From Rosa chinensis (Eukaryota; Streptophyta; Magnoliopsida; Rosales; Rosaceae), in NCBI RefSeq assembly GCF_002994745.2, contig NC_037094.1, positions 8,989,001-9,053,000 of the forward strand: a stretch of 64,000 bases of DNA, given 5' to 3'. Below the pieces are notes generated by a model. That model searched no databases and was not told where the DNA came from. It worked only from the letters and a program-made list of their open reading frames with translations. The position numbers and the translations under genes were made by a program. How positions within the stretch are numbered: position 1 is the first letter of the stretch; the number at the start of each line of letters is the position of its first letter. Below, piece after piece: positions 45,601 to 58,304 of this stretch.

Positions 45601-46257
45601 GGTGATTGTTATGATGGGATGACCTTTTGCACAAGGATTCCCACAGACGACGCTAAAGTTAATGTCTAAGATTCAGCGATAGCCAAACCTTGGTCAACAC
45701 TGGTTCGAGGGGCGAACCGCTATTTGTGATATTCTTGTTGTTTCCGCTATATGTCAAATGAAATACACAGGGCTTCAGAGGGAGACCGCGGTCGGTGGTA
45801 TTCTCTTCTCCGATGCCTAAGTTAGTTAATGTATTTGTGTTGACAGAATAACGTCAGGTAAGTAGTAAATGTGTAATTAATGAGGAGAGATGAGTGAACC
45901 TTTTATAGGTAAGGAAGAGACTGATCTCTTCCTTGTTTTCAATGTGGGACTGATGCTTCAGTGAGGTGATATTGGCGCGGCGTGTGGTGCCGCGTCAGAG
46001 ATAATCTAGGGGTGAGCAGGAGCTCGGGTGATATCCTGTTTAACTGTGTTTCCGTAGGTCACACCCTCGATAGCTATTTGTGCCGCTGGCGGTATGAGCG
46101 TGGCTCATTGTAGCTAATTATGCTTGGCAAATGCCCATGTATGTACATAGCTTAGCTACTAGCTTGTAGGAGATAGAAGTGAAGGCGGGATCGACTTGGA
46201 TGAAAATGACATTGTTTTTGAGGCACTATTGCCCTCGCCATCATCGTGGGGTAATAC
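45601..46257 (-). other. 5' leader and probable partial LTR of the gypsy fragment
   Basis: Upstream of gag the minus strand has GTCGTCTGTGGGAATCC (about 45638-45654), a degenerate primer-site region, and then LTR-like non-coding sequence. The far LTR boundary is not identifiable; it meets the TRIM at 46258. Confidence 0.5.
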
Positions 46258-46611
46258 TAATAAAGTAATATGACGTTTAAATTCAAAACCATTTATTAAT
46301 GGATGGAGTGGTGCAAACCCTTATAAATCCATAGGAAATGTCCCCATTTTCCCATGTGGGATCTAAACTCTCAACACGCCCCGCACGTATAGCGAATTTA
46401 CAAGCCATATACGTGGACAACTTATATAGGGTAACATAGAGCCCGTGTGATCACTAGGCATGCACACGTGGGATTACCCGCTCTGATACCATGATAAAGT
46501 AATATGGGGCTCACATTCAAAATCAATTAGAAATAGGTAGAGTGACGCAGACCCTAATAAACCTATAGGCAAGATCTCCATTTTTCGATATGGGATATAT
46601 ACTCTCAAGGA
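46258..46611 (-). mobile_element. TRIM (terminal-repeat retrotransposon in miniature)
   Basis: Two direct repeats of about 119 bp (46258-46376 and about 46492-46611) flank a core of only about 115 bp. On the minus strand the core begins with TGGTATCAGAGC (46491-46480), the canonical primer site for initiator tRNA-Met, and ends in the purine tract GCGGGGCG at the other LTR. The repeats are diverged, so it is old. AATAC and AATGC flank it, an imperfect 5-bp duplication. It has no coding capacity. Confidence 0.82.
46480..46491 (-). other. Primer binding site of the TRIM, initiator tRNA-Met
   Basis: TGGTATCAGAGC on the minus strand matches the complement of the plant initiator tRNA-Met 3' end and abuts the right terminal repeat. 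Confidence 0.85.
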
Positions 46612-46660
46612 ATGCGATATGGTTGGAATAGGTAACTGAATAAGTCAACTCGGTCCGAGT

Positions 46661-47410
46661 TAGTGGTGGCAAAGGGGTCAGTCCAGCCTAACCAGACCCA
46701 CTTAATCGAGCTTCGAGCCATGTTTGGACTGGCCCGTTTCTTAACCGATTTGGGCTTGGGCTGGCGCATATACTCAAACATTAGGCCCAACCTGGCCCAC
46801 AGTCCAAAAATTAAAATTAGTCGGGGCCAATATTATAAATATATAAGTTATGATTCATATATTGTTGGTTCTACTCTCAAAGTCTCAAGTCTCAACTATA
46901 CACAATCCAATCCCAAACCAAAACTAATTCCTACATTATATTGATCATTTTTTTGTAAACAAAGTAGATAAATAAGTGATAAATGCTCATTGTTTACAGA
47001 TCGGTCGATTTTGTCACTGTTTACAAAGTAATAAACTTTCAACAAAAATGTCTGAAGGGGAATCCGAATTCATACTCAAATATATATTATCTTTATATGT
47101 AAGTTAATTTATTGTTTACACTCAAATATAAGTCTATTGTTTATAAATATATATTATCTTTATATTATAAGGGAAAAAGTTTATATTATAGAAACGAGTT
47201 GGATCACAGGCCGCAATATGTCGTGTTCGGGCCATGCCAGGCCTATAACGGGTTTGGGTCAGGCCAATGGGCTCATATTTCTTGGTCCAATCCGACCTAC
47301 TAGAATAACGTGTTCGAGTCGTGCTGGGTCTCTAACGGACTTGGGCTGAGCCTCTTTTACCTGTTGGGCTCGTGCCGTGCTTGGGGGTAGCGGCCCGTTT
47401 GCCACATCTA
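46661..47410. mobile_element. Non-autonomous hAT element
   Basis: 750 bp. Ends TAGTGGTGGCAAA and, inverted, TAGATGTGGCAAACGGG. The 8-bp flanks GTCCGAGT (46653-46660) and GTCCAAGT (47411-47418) match at 7 of 8. Subterminal regions carry GGGCC/GGCCC, GGGCTTGGGC and CGGGCC words. No transposase. The ends differ from those of the hAT at 32922. Confidence 0.75.
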
Positions 47411-47855
47411 GTCCAAGTCTCCATCTCGAATCTTTTGGTCATCGTTGTCCTCCTTCGCTTCTTGAGTCCTTCCGATATGAGAGGGATGTCGTACTTTATG
47501 TCATTATGTGATTCAGAGCTTCCATGGTTTCAGATCTTTTAGTTTGAATTTGCTTTCTGGGAAGAATGAGATTGCAGTTTTGAAGAAGAAAAGGAGAGAG
47601 AATTATAAATAATTATTTAATTAAATAAATAAGTTGTTGGTAGAAGTTGAGGGTTATTGGTCCTTTGTCATTTTTTTCCCCATGTGCTTGCCACGTCAGG
47701 TTTTTAACAGAGCTGTCATGAAAATTTAATGAAAGTATGTCGTTGATAGTGATATAAGACTTTAAGTATCACATTAGTAAATTTATGAGTTTAGGCATCA
47801 AGCTAACCGATGCAAAGAATTAAGGGATTGATGATAAATTTAACTCTTAATTTTT

Positions 47856-49327
47856 TTTGTTCTAAAATTACTCTATTTTCGAAAGTAGATAAAGTTAAGT
47901 TCTTAACTCAAAAAAAGCCTCCTCGTTTGATTCATGTAGTTGAGATATGAGAAATTGAGTTTTTCTCTTAGGTCATGAAATATAATTGACCCACCAAAAT
48001 ATTGTATATAGCCGATTGTCTAATCCAATGTATGGCTCACAAGAAAATCCTTGGTGACCCACAAGTAATATGAAAAGCGACATGACTGCAGGCTTACTGT
48101 AAAGGAAATTGGGCTCCAATGTTGGTCCATATGGCCCACTTCTCCATGGCCCATATGCCTCATCGAGGTTGGCATGTGATTAGAGAGAACAGAACGTCGA
48201 AATTGTTCATCTTAAGATTACCCTAATCATTGTTTTAGTTTTCTCCCACAATGCAAAGATTAAGTTGCATATAGGGCGAGAACTAATTATCGACCGTCTT
48301 ACTAAAAAAATTTTCATGTGGGAGATTGAGTTCTGTTTTTTTTTTAATGTAAAATTTATTTATATGTTGGACAGAGGATAATACAGCTAGCATTGTAATT
48401 CCTAAAGATAGTGAATGCAACTGTGTCCGAGGAAAGCCTAACATTATGGTAGTAGGAGTTCGATATGCCATGATGCTAAGTGATGGAGCCAATTAATGCA
48501 TTGAGGAGGGTCCCCTTCGATGAAATGAAAGACTTTGAAACATGGTACATGCATATGCTGCACCAATCCATTTTTGATGATCAATAGCTTTTTGAGTCCC
48601 GTAAAAACATGCAGGGTACCCTCTGGTACTCAAACACTTGATCGCTCAGAAGGCTAGCTAGGAATGGATCAGATGTGACCCATCACCTATGCAACCCATA
48701 CCTAACGATGTCCATTGTCTATAAGTCCTTACAAATTCTTAGATGTAAAGGGAAAGCTAGCTATATCATAATGTCACAATAGGATAAAGAGAATCCAATA
48801 CTACAAATCCCATGATGATTTTACACTTTACTATCTTCTTTTTGGCGTTGCTAGTAGATATGAAACAACCTTACCTAATGTGATCGAATTAAGGTATGCA
48901 TAACATGCATTCAAATGCACGAGAAGATATATATACAATACATGATTCAATTCTCTACGGATTTAGATTTTTTGGCTTTGAGCGTGTTATTTGTGTCTTG
49001 TTTATGGTGTGCGAGCAAAGAACTAGATTTGTTTAAAATCATTGTACCTATAATATCAATAAAAGAAAAATGATTTGTGGCCTCAATGAAGCCTAAAATT
49101 TGTGGTCTCAATTTTAGGTGACATGTCATGTCATCTACATATATCACCTATTTGTCAACTCGTGTAATGTAATTCTTAAGAAAAATAACATCTTATATAT
49201 CCTTCCAAAATCTAATTAGTCTAAGTTATTTTGGCTTTCTTCTAAAAAAAAAAATTGCTATTTTTTTTCTTCATTTTTTCTTTTCATTACACTCATGCTT
49301 GAATTTAAACAACAATTTTTTTTTTTT
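47856..49327. other. Spacer with no supported gene
   Basis: AT-rich, only short random frames. Confidence 0.5.
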
Positions 49328-50199
49328 GTGATTCTATTCGCACACCCATTTTCTCTATTCACACACCTCCTCTATTTATCTATTACTTTAATTTAATTTT
49401 TTACAAATTATCCCAACTACCCTCCTTTGCAATTTTGTTTCTGTTTATTTTTTTTTTTTTTTTATTTTTTCTATTTTCTATTTGGTAAGTCAATCATAAA
49501 TTAAACATCATTATATAATAAATCATTTTTTCTCGTGAATGTCATTGCTGATTAGAAAAAAAATAAATAAAACAACAAGTCAACAACATGATGGGCAGGG
49601 CAAAGTGCAATTAATATGTCAAAAGCTCTGCAATTAGTGTGGCAGAGTTTAGGGTCAGATGAAAAATCACGATGTAACTAAGTTTGGGGTTTTAGTATGT
49701 CATGCCTGCTATACAAGACTGAAGAAAGGCACAAGCATTTCACCTAAACTAAAGAGGATCCAAAACCTCTTACATCTAATTAAGTAACGTTGATTCAAGA
49801 TATCATTCCCAGTTACATAAAGCATTCTATAGAGTGATGATATGACTAATCTTTCAACTCTTTAATCTATGTCTAATGTAGTTTGTCATTCAAGTTGCTT
49901 GTTATAGCATAATTAAACTTCAAACCATCACATTAGAGGATAGAATGACTATGCTAGAGAAGTTTTTGATGGAAAAGAAAAGAGAAAATTACAAAGAGTT
50001 TTGAAGTTCTCTGTGTCTACGGGAAAATAAAGGTTTAGGATTTGGTGATGATTGACTTGCCAAATAGAAAAAAGAAAAGGAAAAAAATTGCAACAGAGGT
50101 TAGATGGGGTAATTTGTAAAAAAAAAAAAAAAATTAAAGTAATAAGTAAATGAACGGGGTGTGTGAATAGAGAAAATGAGTGTGCGAATAGCACCACCA
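49328..50199. mobile_element. Element with about 170-bp inverted ends (Mutator-like MITE)
   Basis: The left arm reads GTGATTCTATTCGCACACCC and includes TCTATTCACACACC, ACAAATTA and CTATTTGGTAAGTCAATCAT. The right arm is its inverted copy, with TGATTGACTTGCCAAATAG and GGTGTGTGAATAGAGAAAAT. T-runs on both sides hide any target duplication. The middle (about 49510-50030) is unremarkable. Confidence 0.75.
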
Positions 50200-50918
50200 T
50201 TTTTTTTTTCTTCAATCAAGAATATAAAAAATTTCATGTATTTCAATCAATAAAGTTGCACACACATTCGACCAATAGATTTGCATAACACATGTATATG
50301 AATTCAACCTTTGTTGGGTTCCTACAAATTTGAAAATATAATGTTGAAAATATAATGTGAAAAATACATATTCATATGATTATATATATTCTTTTTTTCA
50401 TTTTGTCTCTCTTCATGTAGCTAGGGCTTAAACGTTATATTTGAGTATATCATTTTTTGTTTGGTTTTTCCCTTATATTTAGATTATATGGATTTTTCTT
50501 ACCTCTTAATTTAGACATACGTATTTTTCAAATTCAATTTACTAATGCTATTTTTTCGGATGAATTTAATCAATATTTAGAAAGAAAAGTTAATGCCTAT
50601 TTCTTGACACCTAATTCAATATATTAATGCTATTTGGAAAGAAAAATTATAGGAAAGAATTTAATTAAATGAAGAAAAATATTGGTCAAAGAATTTGTAG
50701 ACAAATCACTTAAATTAGTACATAACTAGCATTTCTCCACACGTTCTCTGCATGTACAAGTAGTTTTGTTTTTAGAAAATAAAAAAGAAAACGGTTATTA
50801 CAGATAAAAGATAATGGAAGAGAAAAGTGGGTTATGAGTTGTTTTTTTTTTAATAAAAAATATTTTTTATAAATGTCATAATTATCTTTAAGATTTAATT
50901 AATTCTCAAAGTTATTTA

Positions 50919-51137
50919 TGTTTAAGGAAAACTGAAATTATGAGAGAATTGAGTCGTGCTTTTATTGATAATAGGGGGCCAAGACATAGAATCAGAGTTG
51001 TATAAGGAAAGATAATCGTACAATTAATCGGATATCTATGAATATCTCCGAGAATATCTCTAATTCTAAACCCTATTACAACTTGTTCAAGTAACCTAGA
51101 GTTTGGGCCAGACACATATTTTGGTTTTACTTAAACA
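50919..51137 (-). repeat. 3' LTR of copia copy 2
   Basis: 219 bp. It lacks the TATA palindrome present in the other LTR (a deletion near 50980). The purine tract AAGGGGGAG (minus strand) abuts it at 51138-51146. Confidence 0.9.
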
Positions 51138-51329
51138 CTCCCCCTTGTGTCGCCCAAACATGGTGCTCCTCTTGTTGCCTCATTAAAAACCTTGTTGAGT
51201 AACAAAAACTCTGTGAGACAAAAATAACCTCGGTCGAAGGGGAAAAATATTACAACACACCCTTCACATTTCGAGACCATACATGTAGACATCTCCCCCT
51301 GATGTCTGCATCTCCCCCTAATGACTATG

Positions 51330-54300
51330 GTCATGGGAGTTTGGATAACTTCTGCAAACGATGTTATCAACATATTTCTCGAAAGTGGAATTTAGGCAAT
51401 GACTTAGTGAGCAAGTCTGCCATACTGTCCTCAGCTCGAACCTAGTTCACTTTGATCTTGAGGAGAGTTTGTTGTTGCTGATTATGCTTGGTGTTGTCAC
51501 TTTTGATGTAGCCTTGCTTTATTTGTTCAAAACAAGCAGCATTATCCTAAATGCTCGTAGGCTCATCTGTGGTAGACTTCAAACCACAATTGTTTGAACA
51601 TACGTAATTATGGATCCAATCCATATACATTCACGAACCACTTCGTGAAGAGCAATGATCTATACATGATTCGAAGATATAGCGACTAGAGTCTGTTCTG
51701 TAGACCTCCAAGATATCACGGTTTTTACCTATGGTGAACACTTAACCAGTTTGGGAATAACATTTGTGTGGGTCAGAGAGATACCAAACATCAGCAAAAC
51801 CTTCCAAAACACTTAAGTCGTTTGGGATGGGGATAGAGGACGCAGACCAGTGTTAGCGGCGTTCTTAGTGTGTGATGGGTCCAAATCCATCGTCTCTTTG
51901 TAGGGATAGAACAAACCCATATCAATCGTACATCTCAAGTACTGAAAAATATCTTTTTTTCACCAATCCAAGGGCTTTGCGTTGGCGCACAGGTATAGCT
52001 AGCTAACAAGTTCACAACATATGAGATGTCTGGTCTTGTACATTGGAGTAAGTACAATAATGCACCTATTGTACTTAAGTAAGGCACTTCTGCTTCTAGC
52101 ACATCTTCGTCATCATCCTTCGGACGAAGAGGGTCATTTTCAGGATCAACACTACGGACGATCATGAGGGTGCTTGAAAGCTTGACCTTGTTAAAATGCC
52201 TAAGAATCTATCAACATGGTGCTCAAGTTCCAAACCGAGGCATAATCGTGTTCTCCTAAAATCCTTCATATCAAACTCGGATTTCAAGTGTTTAGCGGTT
52301 TCTCTTAATTCTTTAAGGGCTTCCAATGAAGATCATGTCCAACATGAACTGCGATAGAATCCGAAACTTGTTATGGAAACTAGTGGGCATATCCCTTCCT
52401 AATCAAGTAGTCACTTTAGTGAGCGTTTAAACCTTATTCTAACCCGCTCCTTGATCTAGAGCCACTTGACTTGGGTAAATGAAGTTCACCATGAACCTTC
52501 ATGTATATTTCTTATCTAGATCCCCATAGAGATACGTAGTGACCACATTTATAAGCTGCATGTTCAATTATTCGGAAACTACCAAACTGACAGGGTAGTG
52601 GAGTGCAATGACATCAATTACGAGAGAATATGTCTCATCGTAGTCGATTCCAGGGCATTTTGTGAGAAGCCTTGCGCCATAAGGCGAGATTTCCATCTCT
52701 TTTCCTCATCACGCTTTCTAACGAAGACCCATTAGTCAATAGGTTTTATGTTAGGAGGTGTTGACATCACTGGATCAAAAACCTTCCTCTTCGTTAGAGA
52801 ATCCAACGTAACCTCAATCGTATCTTTCCATTTAGGCTAAATTTCTTTATGTTGACATTTATTCATCAACGGAGCATGGTTCGATATCATCGGACTCAAC
52901 AAACTCATGAGTAACGAAATACGCAACTACATCATCAATTATGATGAAGTTTCTATCCCACGTCTCATGTACACTTGTGTAATTTTCATAGAGCTCTATA
53001 TTCTCAGGAATAGGTTCTGACATTGAGGCGTCCTTAACGATAACCATAATCCTGAAGATTCTCATGAAATAGATTTTGAGCGTCGATGATCCAAAGATTG
53101 GGTTGTGCCAAAGTATCAGTCGAATCCACCGGCCTCGCACGCATTCTAGCTGGAGCAATGGCCTATAACGCCAGAGTGCCACTCTCTTTGGCGTTGACGC
53201 CATGCCTACCTCCTTGTAGGGTGGTGCTACATCTTCTCGTAGGGACGTTCATCCTTGCTAGCATGTTTGCAGCATACTTGTATGATCTCGTCATTTTAAC
53301 GGGGATCAAGATGAGACATAGTGGGGACAGGCCATGGCAATTTCTGTCATTCCTGCCGAACATTCATGTTCTTATCTCCCCCTAACGATGGGAAGACTGT
53401 CTCATCAAAGTGACATCCACAAATCTAGTGGTAAGGAGATTGCCTAGCAAGGGCATTAAGTTGCAGACGATTATTGGAATATCAAATCCAATGTAGTTGC
53501 CCATTCGTCTGTAAGGACCCATCATAGAGTGCTGTGAAGCCCAATTGGCACATAAATGGCACACTCAAATATGCGTAAGTACGATACTTGTGCCCAATCA
53601 CTAGCTGTAACGCAGAGGTAGATTGAGTGGCTGTGGGTCGTAGATGAATTAGTATAGCTGCATGCGATATTGCATTACCCCAAGCGGATATAAGGAGATT
53701 GGTGTGCATTACCAATATCCTGACTACCATCGTAGTCGTTTCCGCTAGACCATTTGGGTGTGTACATGGGAATATGATGTCCAACATCAATCTCATTGCA
53801 ATAACCATCGAAAGTCTTCGATGTAAACTCTCTAGCATAGTCAAATCCAATTGACTGAATAGGATGATTCGAGGAGTACGTGAGTCTGTTGTTATATGTG
53901 CTAGGATTGTAGTATAAGCATCATTTACATGTGGACAATGGCACAACACGTGACCATCGTGTTTGCGTGTCAACCAACATCATGAGATATTTAAACGTCC
54001 GTAGGTTGGTTGAATATGTTCTTACATAGAATCCATAAGGGATTCTATGTAAGAACATAATGAGTATTTTCATATCCTTTTCAATTCACTCGAGAGAAAA
54101 GATGTCCCTGTGAAGTCTTTAGTAGACAGATCATCATATCATGACTAGAATGATCTATCCTGTCGTGACAAAGCCAATGTGTCTAAATCCAAAAGATCTT
54201 CTCTCATAACTTTATTGGATTTAATAGCTCGAATAGTGACATAGAGTCTACTAGAGAGACACATAAACTTCTCTAAGATGCGCATTTTTTCGCAATTGTT

Positions 54301-54528
54301 AGAGGCATTGCAAAGGAACTAATTTCCGTTCTCTACATACGTTATCGCATGGAATCCTTTAGTTATTTATAGGTGCGATTTTCCCTAGGAGCGTAGAGAG
54401 TTTCTGTGACAGTAATCAAGGTGCCATTTGGCAAGGGGAACTTGGGCTATTCCATGTCCTTGAATTAATACTGATGGCCCAGCCATAGTAGTCACAAAGT
54501 AATATGCTCAAAATCAAAATGGAGTCAT
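51330..54528 (-). pseudogene. pol: Copia copy 2 pol, heavily broken
   Basis: A mosaic of frames from a likely start at 54528. Integrase remnants lie in 53973-53482 (SAWGNAISHAAILIH), linker remnants in 53203-52859, RT and RNase H remnants in 52800-51400, including SVDPENDPLRPKDD and VPYLSTIGALLYLLQCTRPDIS at 52165-51935. Nucleotide collinearity with 1306-5247 is evident. The Ala/Ser/Pro-rich segment between the pre-integrase region and integrase of copy 1 appears to be missing here (near 54060). Confidence 0.85.
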
Positions 54529-54869
54529 AATGAAAAGAACTTGAAATTTTATTCATAAGCCAACAAAGTACATCATTGTCTCTTAACCATTAGGAGAATC
54601 TAATCCAAATGCTAGCTAATGCAAAACAAAGGTAGTCATTTGACTTCTTTCGGTAAATCCAAAATAAATATGGCTAGGTGAGTAGAGAGATATCGGTGAA
54701 GCAAAGCTCGCTTAAGTACCACTTATTTTAAAACCTTCCTAGATATCATACTCATTTTGGATGAGTCTATGTGAAGAAAAACTAAACCAGTGGCATTTAC
54801 TACAAAATATATGGCAATTGCTTATTACATCTCTTGGAAAAATAAAGACTAAAACATAATTGGCAATCT

Positions 54870-55963
54870 ATTGATCCCAGCCAAATTTGTAGTCTTCAAC
54901 CCTTCACTCTAGATCATCTTCTTGATTTTCTTGTTCCACATCGTGAGCTTCTCTTGCTTCACAATATGCTTTGTAGGCGGTGACAATTTCTTCACAAGCT
55001 CTACAAATATGTGCCCAATGACCAGATACTTCACATCGAGAACATACATCTCTTTGCTCTTACTCCATTGATTGAGGCACTTTGAAAGCTTCATTTTGAT
55101 GGCTTTTAATGTTGGTGGTGCCACCAACATGGCCAGAGGCGTTGCCTCCCTCTCTCTTTCCACATTTACCTTTTCGTTTCCGTGTTCGAATATTTTGGCG
55201 GTTACCTTCCCAAGTAGAGCGATTATATGGACCAGAACGTCCAGAAGTATCTCTAAGATTAGGGTTTCATTTTTGGGCGCCCTCTCTTAAGGGCGCGGCT
55301 ATAATTGGATTCTGGAATATGCACTGTTTCCACGGATCTCGAATTATAGTTTTTCACAAGGATGTTGTCATGCTTTTCAGCGACATTCATAACTCCAACA
55401 AGCTCATGAAATCTTGTGATACGTCTTGCAGTAACATCGATTCGATATTTCTTAGCAACCATCAACACAGAGACAAGGAAGGTAGAGAGAGTATTCTCAA
55501 TCAACATCGCATCTGTGATCTCTTTACCACATAATTCCATTAAGGATTTAATGTGAATTGCTTCTAAGTTGTAGTCAAGAACTGACTTGAAATCACAGAA
55601 GCGGATGCTATGTCATCTCACTTCTAGGTCAGGAAGTAGGGAGTCACGGACGTTGCCAAATCTTTCTTCGAGTGAGACTCACTACGTTCTGGGGTCTTCT
55701 TCATTCATACACTCGTACTGGAGCGAATCATCCATATGACGAGTCATTAGGATGATGGTTTTCCCTTTATTTGCCTCTAAGGTTGCTCTATTTGCTTCCA
55801 AAGCTTGAGCTTGCTCAACAGTTAACACGTCCTGGGTAGGCTCAAGAATCGTATCCATGATTCCATAAGCCTTGAGATGCTGGTGGACAGCACAAATTCA
55901 TCTGTGATATCCAAAGCCAGTTGTTCCCAATAGAGAAAAATCCAATTTGTTCGGGTTACTCAT
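54870..55963 (-). pseudogene. gag: Copia copy 2 gag, broken
   Basis: The start ATG at 55963 corresponds to 14998 in copy 1. The stretch 55540-55259 keeps ENTLSTFLVSVLMVAKKYRI and AEKHDNILVKNYN in one frame, across the position where copy 1 is frameshifted. The zinc-knuckle region (about 55060-54960) survives only in mixed frames. Confidence 0.85.
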
Positions 55964-56900
55964 CCTGAAAGAGAACAAGAAAAAGGGTTAATTTCGGAAC
56001 GGAAAAAGCTACCACAAAAACATATAAAATTTCTGAGCATAATCGCTTCCAAGAAATTAGGAATTTCTAAGTGTAATCGCTTCCAAGAAATTCAATTCAA
56101 AGGGGTATTGGATTAGATAGAAACAATGATGTAAATGGTCGATCATAAATTCTCTACAAACTCTAAGTTTGGAGATCTCAACAAGCTCTAAGCTTGGAGT
56201 GAGCACGAACCCCCACAGTTCGGCTTAATTAGGTCTCCTCTATGATGAAGAAAGGGGGGTAGAATAAGGGAGTTTGCAAATCCCCGAGAAAAATTAGAGA
56301 AATTGAATAAAAACAAAAAAAAAAAGGGAACTTTTTGTAAAAAAAAAAACCTTGAAATAGGTCGCCGGAAAAAGTCACCGGAAGTTGTTGACCTAGTTGC
56401 TAACGTGGCAAATCTGCTGACGTGGCAGATCTAATGTCAGTGGGCTTTGACTACTTCTGGGCCGTTGACCTTTGGGCTTTGACTTCTTCTGGGCTTCTCC
56501 TTCCTTTTTTTTTTTTTTTTTTTCTTTTCTTCTTCTGCCGGTTCAAGGGTGCAGATACTTAGGTGGTCGGTTCACCTCTTTTTAGGCTGGTTCTGGGAAA
56601 AAAAAATTCCGGTTCCTAAATTCTGGGATTGAGATGCTACTGCTGATAAAATTTGGTAGAAATTGGAGGTCCGGAAGTTGGTGAACCGGTGAAATATTAT
56701 TTGCGGATGGTTTGGAGATTCCGGTGGCCGGTTCGGTAAGTTTTCGGTTGGTTCTGGTGGTTCTGCCGCCGGTTTTGGATTCTTGGGGTAGAGGGCTTCA
56801 AGTTATGTGGCAAAGGCAGAAAATTTTTCAAGGATTTGTATTCGGATTTAGGGTTTTTGCTTATTGAACCAGGGTTTTGCTATTTATTTCAGGGTTCAGA

Positions 56901-56916
56901 CGTCGTGCTGATAACG
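56901..56916 (-). other. Primer binding site of copia copy 2, half-tRNA-Ile type
   Basis: The plus strand reads CGTCGTGCTGATAACG directly against the LTR. This extends the copy 1 match to the tRNA-Ile(AAU) anticodon arm, again with G at position 34. Confidence 0.6.
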
Positions 56917-57141
56917 TGTTTAAGGAAAACTAAAATTGGAAGAGAATTGAGTCGTGCTTTCATTGATAATAGGGGCTTCTTTATATAGAGGATTACAAGA
57001 CATAGAATCAGAATTGTACAAGGAAAGATAATCGTACAATTAATCGGATATCTGTGAATATCTCTAATTCTAAACCCTATTACAACTTGTTTAAGTAACC
57101 TAGAGTTCGGGCCAGACACATATTTTGGTTTTACTTGAACA
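56917..57141 (-). repeat. 5' LTR of copia copy 2
   Basis: 225 bp, with the TTCTTTATATAGAGG promoter-like block intact. Confidence 0.9.
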
Positions 57142-57215
57142 ATTTAATCTTTTAGAGTCTGTCAAATTTTTTGATCTTGGCTAACAAACTCTCTTTTCTT
57201 AATAATAGTATAGAT

Positions 57216-58230
57216 TAATAGCTTATCTTTTTTTTCACAACCTAATTAAATTCATTAATGTAATTCAACATCTAAAAAAAATATAAAAGGGTAAACTTGG
57301 TGTTGCAATGGTATGATATGGCAAGATATATTATGTGAAATTGAAAATAAAATTTATATTTGCTTACATGACATGACACCTAAGATTTGAGGTTACAAAT
57401 TTTAGACCTCATTAAGGCCCTATATCAATGCCCATCAATAAAATGACCTAATATTGGAATATTGGATACCTTTATGTAAGAAGAAAATTGTCTATATATT
57501 TTGATGATCTTCTACATAATTTAGAAACCAAACCCTAAGACGTGTAAGGCTGTAAGCTCACCACTCTCAGTTTCAAAATGTGAGATATATAAGAGGTGCA
57601 CTTTACTTCTCTAGGATGACAGTTCGCCTCATAGATCCATGGAAGTAGGAACCTGCCCAAATATATGCACCCTAGCTTGGAACTGAAGCTAACTCCATAC
57701 TTTACCCATAAATGATTTAACAAGCAGGAATTTATAGATTTTATCTGATTATGTCCATTAATCTTTTGCATTGTTTTAATCCATAATGTAAACGAAACCA
57801 AGCTTGGCTTTGGTCTCATACATGCACAAACATAGAACAATTAGAAACACAAAACACAGAACTTTCAACTGTTTAATCCCAGTCTATCCGTTCTGCTATT
57901 GTCACGTGAAAATTCATGCATGTCTCAAAATTGAAGTCCCAAAACGGCATTAATCTGATTAAAACGGTCCCATGTAGGTTAGATGGCTTCAAGTACGTTT
58001 TCATTGAATGATCACAGGTTAGGCTCACCCATGAAAACCCAAAAAACGTTTATAGCTAGCCATGGTGTTCATGTAGATCACCAACTCTCACGCAAAGTCA
58101 TGTGGGCAATGCCATAAATTCTGCGCAACCTCGTCCTTTATGTATTCATCACTCTTTCTCTCTCTTTTGCATTCACCTTTTCCTCGCTACTAACATAAAT
58201 TAACCAAACCCTACGCTCCTCTATCTCCTA
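57216..58230. other. Spacer and distal promoter region of the RGP gene
   Basis: AT-rich, no coding region. The last 100 bp before the TATA box are CT-rich. Confidence 0.5.
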
Positions 58231-58233
58231 GTA

Positions 58234-58243
58234 CTATATATAG
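58234..58243 (+). promoter_or_regulatory. TATA box of the RGP gene
   Basis: CTATATATAG about 65 bp upstream of the ATG, followed by a short C/T/A-rich leader typical of plant mRNAs. Confidence 0.65.
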
Positions 58244-58304
58244 ATCATCATCTCTATTGATTCCAACCTACCACCTCCATCAACCTCTCTGCATATCTCT
58301 CAAG

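Larger units (their letters stand above)
42817..47846. mobile_element. Mutator-like element D with nested cargo
   Basis: Inverted ends of roughly 150 bp. The left arm begins GAGTTAAATTCACCATTAG and includes ATCAACGACATACTTT. The right arm read inverted begins GAGTTAAATTTATCATCAAT and includes the same ATCAACGACATACTTTC word and a TCTGTTAA..GACGTGGCA block that pairs with TCTGTTAA..GATGTGGCA. The 9-bp flanks TTAATGTTT (42808-42816) and TTAATTTTT (47847-47855) match at 8 of 9. Inside are a Ty3/gypsy gag fragment, a TRIM (46258-46611) and a hAT MITE (46661-47410). No Mutator transposase. Confidence 0.75.
50919..57141 (-). mobile_element. Ty1/copia LTR retrotransposon (copy 2), decayed
   Basis: Same family and orientation as the element at 901-16238. 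LTRs at 50919-51137 and 56917-57141 are flanked by perfect ATTTA duplications (50914-50918 and 57142-57146). The LTRs differ by about a dozen substitutions and two indels of about ten bases, more than copy 1. Gag and pol are recognisable throughout but broken by many stops and frameshifts. Confidence 0.92.
50726..57214 (-). mobile_element. Short non-autonomous Helitron, split by copia copy 2
   Basis: On the minus strand it starts ATCTATACTATTATTAAG (A outside, T at 57214) and ends with a weak hairpin (ACATGCAGAGAACGTGT), then GGAGAAATG, then CTAG (50729-50726) followed by T. Without the copia insertion (50919-57141 and its 5-bp duplication) it is about 260 bp. TC start, CTAG end and A/T insertion site are the Helitron signature. 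Confidence 0.78.
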
